A stretch of 29,383 nt of DNA from a virus: IMG/VR virus record IMGVR_UViG_3300043357_000059, positions 1 to 29,383 of that record. The stretch is one strand, 5' to 3'. This document shows, in pieces, positions 28,514 to 29,383 of the stretch (positions within the stretch are counted from its first letter, which is position 1; the number at the start of each line of letters is the position of its first letter). The position numbers and the translations under genes are program-made. The notes beneath the pieces are model-generated. The model worked only from the letters and a program-made list of their open reading frames with translations. It had not been told where the DNA came from and made no database searches.

Positions 28514-29034
28514 GGCGCCTTGGTTTGTTTCCAGGTCAGCGACTGATCGATCGCCTTACGGACGCGGCGGTTCAGCTCCGGTTCCTCCTGCGTCATGACG
28601 CGATCGAGGAACGGGCGCGGCTCTAATACGCGGCTGGTGTAGACGCCTTTGGCGCGCATCCGCCGGCCGGTGCGCCGGTTAATCGGCTTCACTGAACGGG
28701 ACCCGGGATTGCCGCCACCGCGCGCGCCGACTTCGAGGAACAGGGCATAGAACTGACGCGCACGAACCGCGAAGCCCTCGGCCGATTTGAATACGAACGT
28801 TTTAAGCGAGGATCGCAGATCACCCGACACGCGCACGGGCGGCGCCCCTGGTGCTGATGCGCGATAGCGGCCGGCGGGACCGAAGTAGAACCGCCCGCCT
28901 CCCTGGCTCTGATTGATCAGGCGGCCGGCCTTGTTCTTCACGTCGTTGCCGGCGGCGCGCATCAGCTTGCGCAGCTCGCGCTTGTCGACCGCGACCTCGC
29001 CCCAGCTTGTGACGGTCAGCTTGAGGTCGCTCAT
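28510..29034 (-). CDS. Phage virion morphogenesis protein, HK97 gp10/Mu gpG-like
   Basis: 174 residues. VDKRELRKLMRAAGNDVKNK, AGRLINQSQGG, APGAPPVRVSGDLRSSLKTF, and near the C-terminus VLEPRPFLDRVMTQEEPELN form the usual layout of gp10/gpG-like head-tail joining proteins: N-terminal helix, P-x-x-R-x-S-G-x-L-R-x-S block and the R-P-F-L end. It likely works in head-tail completion. The start at 29034 overlaps the upstream stop as ATGA. Confidence 0.75.
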   Translation of the reverse strand: MSDLKLTVTSWGEVAVDKRELRKLMRAAGNDVKNKAGRLINQSQGGGRFYFGPAGRYRASAPGAPPVRVSGDLRSSLKTFVFKSAEGFAVRARQFYALFLEVGARGGGNPGSRSVKPINRRTGRRMRAKGVYTSRVLEPRPFLDRVMTQEEPELNRRVRKAIDQSLTWKQTKAP

Positions 29035-29383
29035 GGTGGCGGCGTGATGCCCAGGTCCCACAACGTGCCGGCCCATGCTGCATCCGGGGGCGAAGCGTCA
29101 CCCGCTGAACTGTCCCAGATCGTGATTGCGTTGCTATAGGGTTCCGTCAACAGCGCGTTGCGCGTTGCGTCGCTATCGTCGGGGGTGACGCGGCTGTGCT
29201 CAAGCTCGCATTCCATCTGGATGAACCGCTTGCGTCCGCCGACCTCTTTTGTCCGTCGCACCCGGTAAAGTTCAGACCGCAGCATCCCGTCCGATCGCTT
29301 CGTGCTGCGCACCACGACATCGATCGTCGGGAGGTAATCGAACCACCGCACATTGATCATGTGGGTGATCGGGGTATCGACCT
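29031..29383 (-). CDS. Head-tail region protein, 5' end probably outside window
   Basis: The frame is open to the window edge. An ATG at 29360 gives 109 residues (MINVRWFDYLPTIDVVVRST...), but no ribosome binding site precedes it and the frame continues upstream (VDTPITH before that Met), so the real start is probably outside. The visible part shows FIQMECELEHSRVTPDD and ends with WAGTLWDLG. By position it is a head-completion or connector protein; I do not recognise the family. ATGA overlap downstream. Confidence 0.6.
   Translation of the reverse strand, partial: VDTPITHMINVRWFDYLPTIDVVVRSTKRSDGMLRSELYRVRRTKEVGGRKRFIQMECELEHSRVTPDDSDATRNALLTEPYSNAITIWDSSAGDASPPDAAWAGTLWDLGITPPP

Noticed and set aside
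1-29383. tRNA or other stable RNA genes, insertion sequences
   Set aside because: I found no tRNA cloverleaf, rRNA-like sequence, transposase or terminal inverted repeats by reading either strand.

Overview
This window is temperate phage DNA from end to end; I see no host genes. High GC, dense four-base ATGA or TGATG gene overlaps and several small proteins of familiar alphaproteobacterial phage type suggest a Sphingomonas-like or other alphaproteobacterial host. That host assignment is an inference. The virion is a contractile-tailed (myovirus) type with a tail module in Mu order. It is combined with a lambda-like lifestyle: a tyrosine integrase, a Bet single-strand annealing protein and a repressor/Cro switch. 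No Mu-type transposase is present.

Layout. (1) 1-3419, minus strand: an early operon running away from a divergent switch. In order of transcription it holds a Cro-like regulator, a VRR-NUC nuclease, a 20-codon mini-ORF, a second PD-(D/E)XK nuclease-like protein, a ParB/MT-A70 DNA methyltransferase fusion, a replication-type protein and a partial gene leaving the window. (2) 3420-3558: the switch, with a strong minus promoter whose spacer holds an operator, and a second operator in front of the repressor. (3) 3559-8550, plus strand: the repressor, a terminator-like hairpin, then a Gp157-like protein, Bet, an AlpA-like regulator and about a dozen tiny coupled genes. (4) 8551-8947: the largest non-coding gap, carrying an operator and two identical 23-bp tandem-repeat elements; best candidate for attP. 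(5) 8948-13204, plus strand: small genes, integrase, more small genes including one secreted protein. (6) 13223-29383, minus strand: the tail and baseplate module, transcribed from the right edge towards the integrase block. From the right edge these are connector-type proteins, tail terminator, a tail fibre, DUF2635, sheath, tube, HNH endonuclease, a frameshifted tail assembly chaperone, tape measure, a DNA circularisation protein split in two, baseplate gp44-gp48 homologues and a second tail fibre.

How it fits together. A near-palindromic motif, TTGCA-N5-TGCAA, occurs five times, always between genes and always at the head of a transcription unit or at the integrase/attP border. I propose it is the repressor/Cro operator set. 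Two early operons diverge around the repressor, and both would be silenced by it. The early minus operon and the tail operon point the same way, and int with its putative attP lies inside the map. The window therefore looks like phage DNA in the unintegrated or circularly permuted form rather than a prophage with host flanks.

Most notable points: a textbook -1 frameshift signal in the chaperone gene (slippery heptamer, 8-nt spacer, 9-bp stem); the distributed operator set; an apparently leaderless Cro-like gene; a 22-bp perfect palindrome inside the ParB/methyltransferase gene; a split circularisation protein; and two fibre genes each paired with a paralogous small protein.
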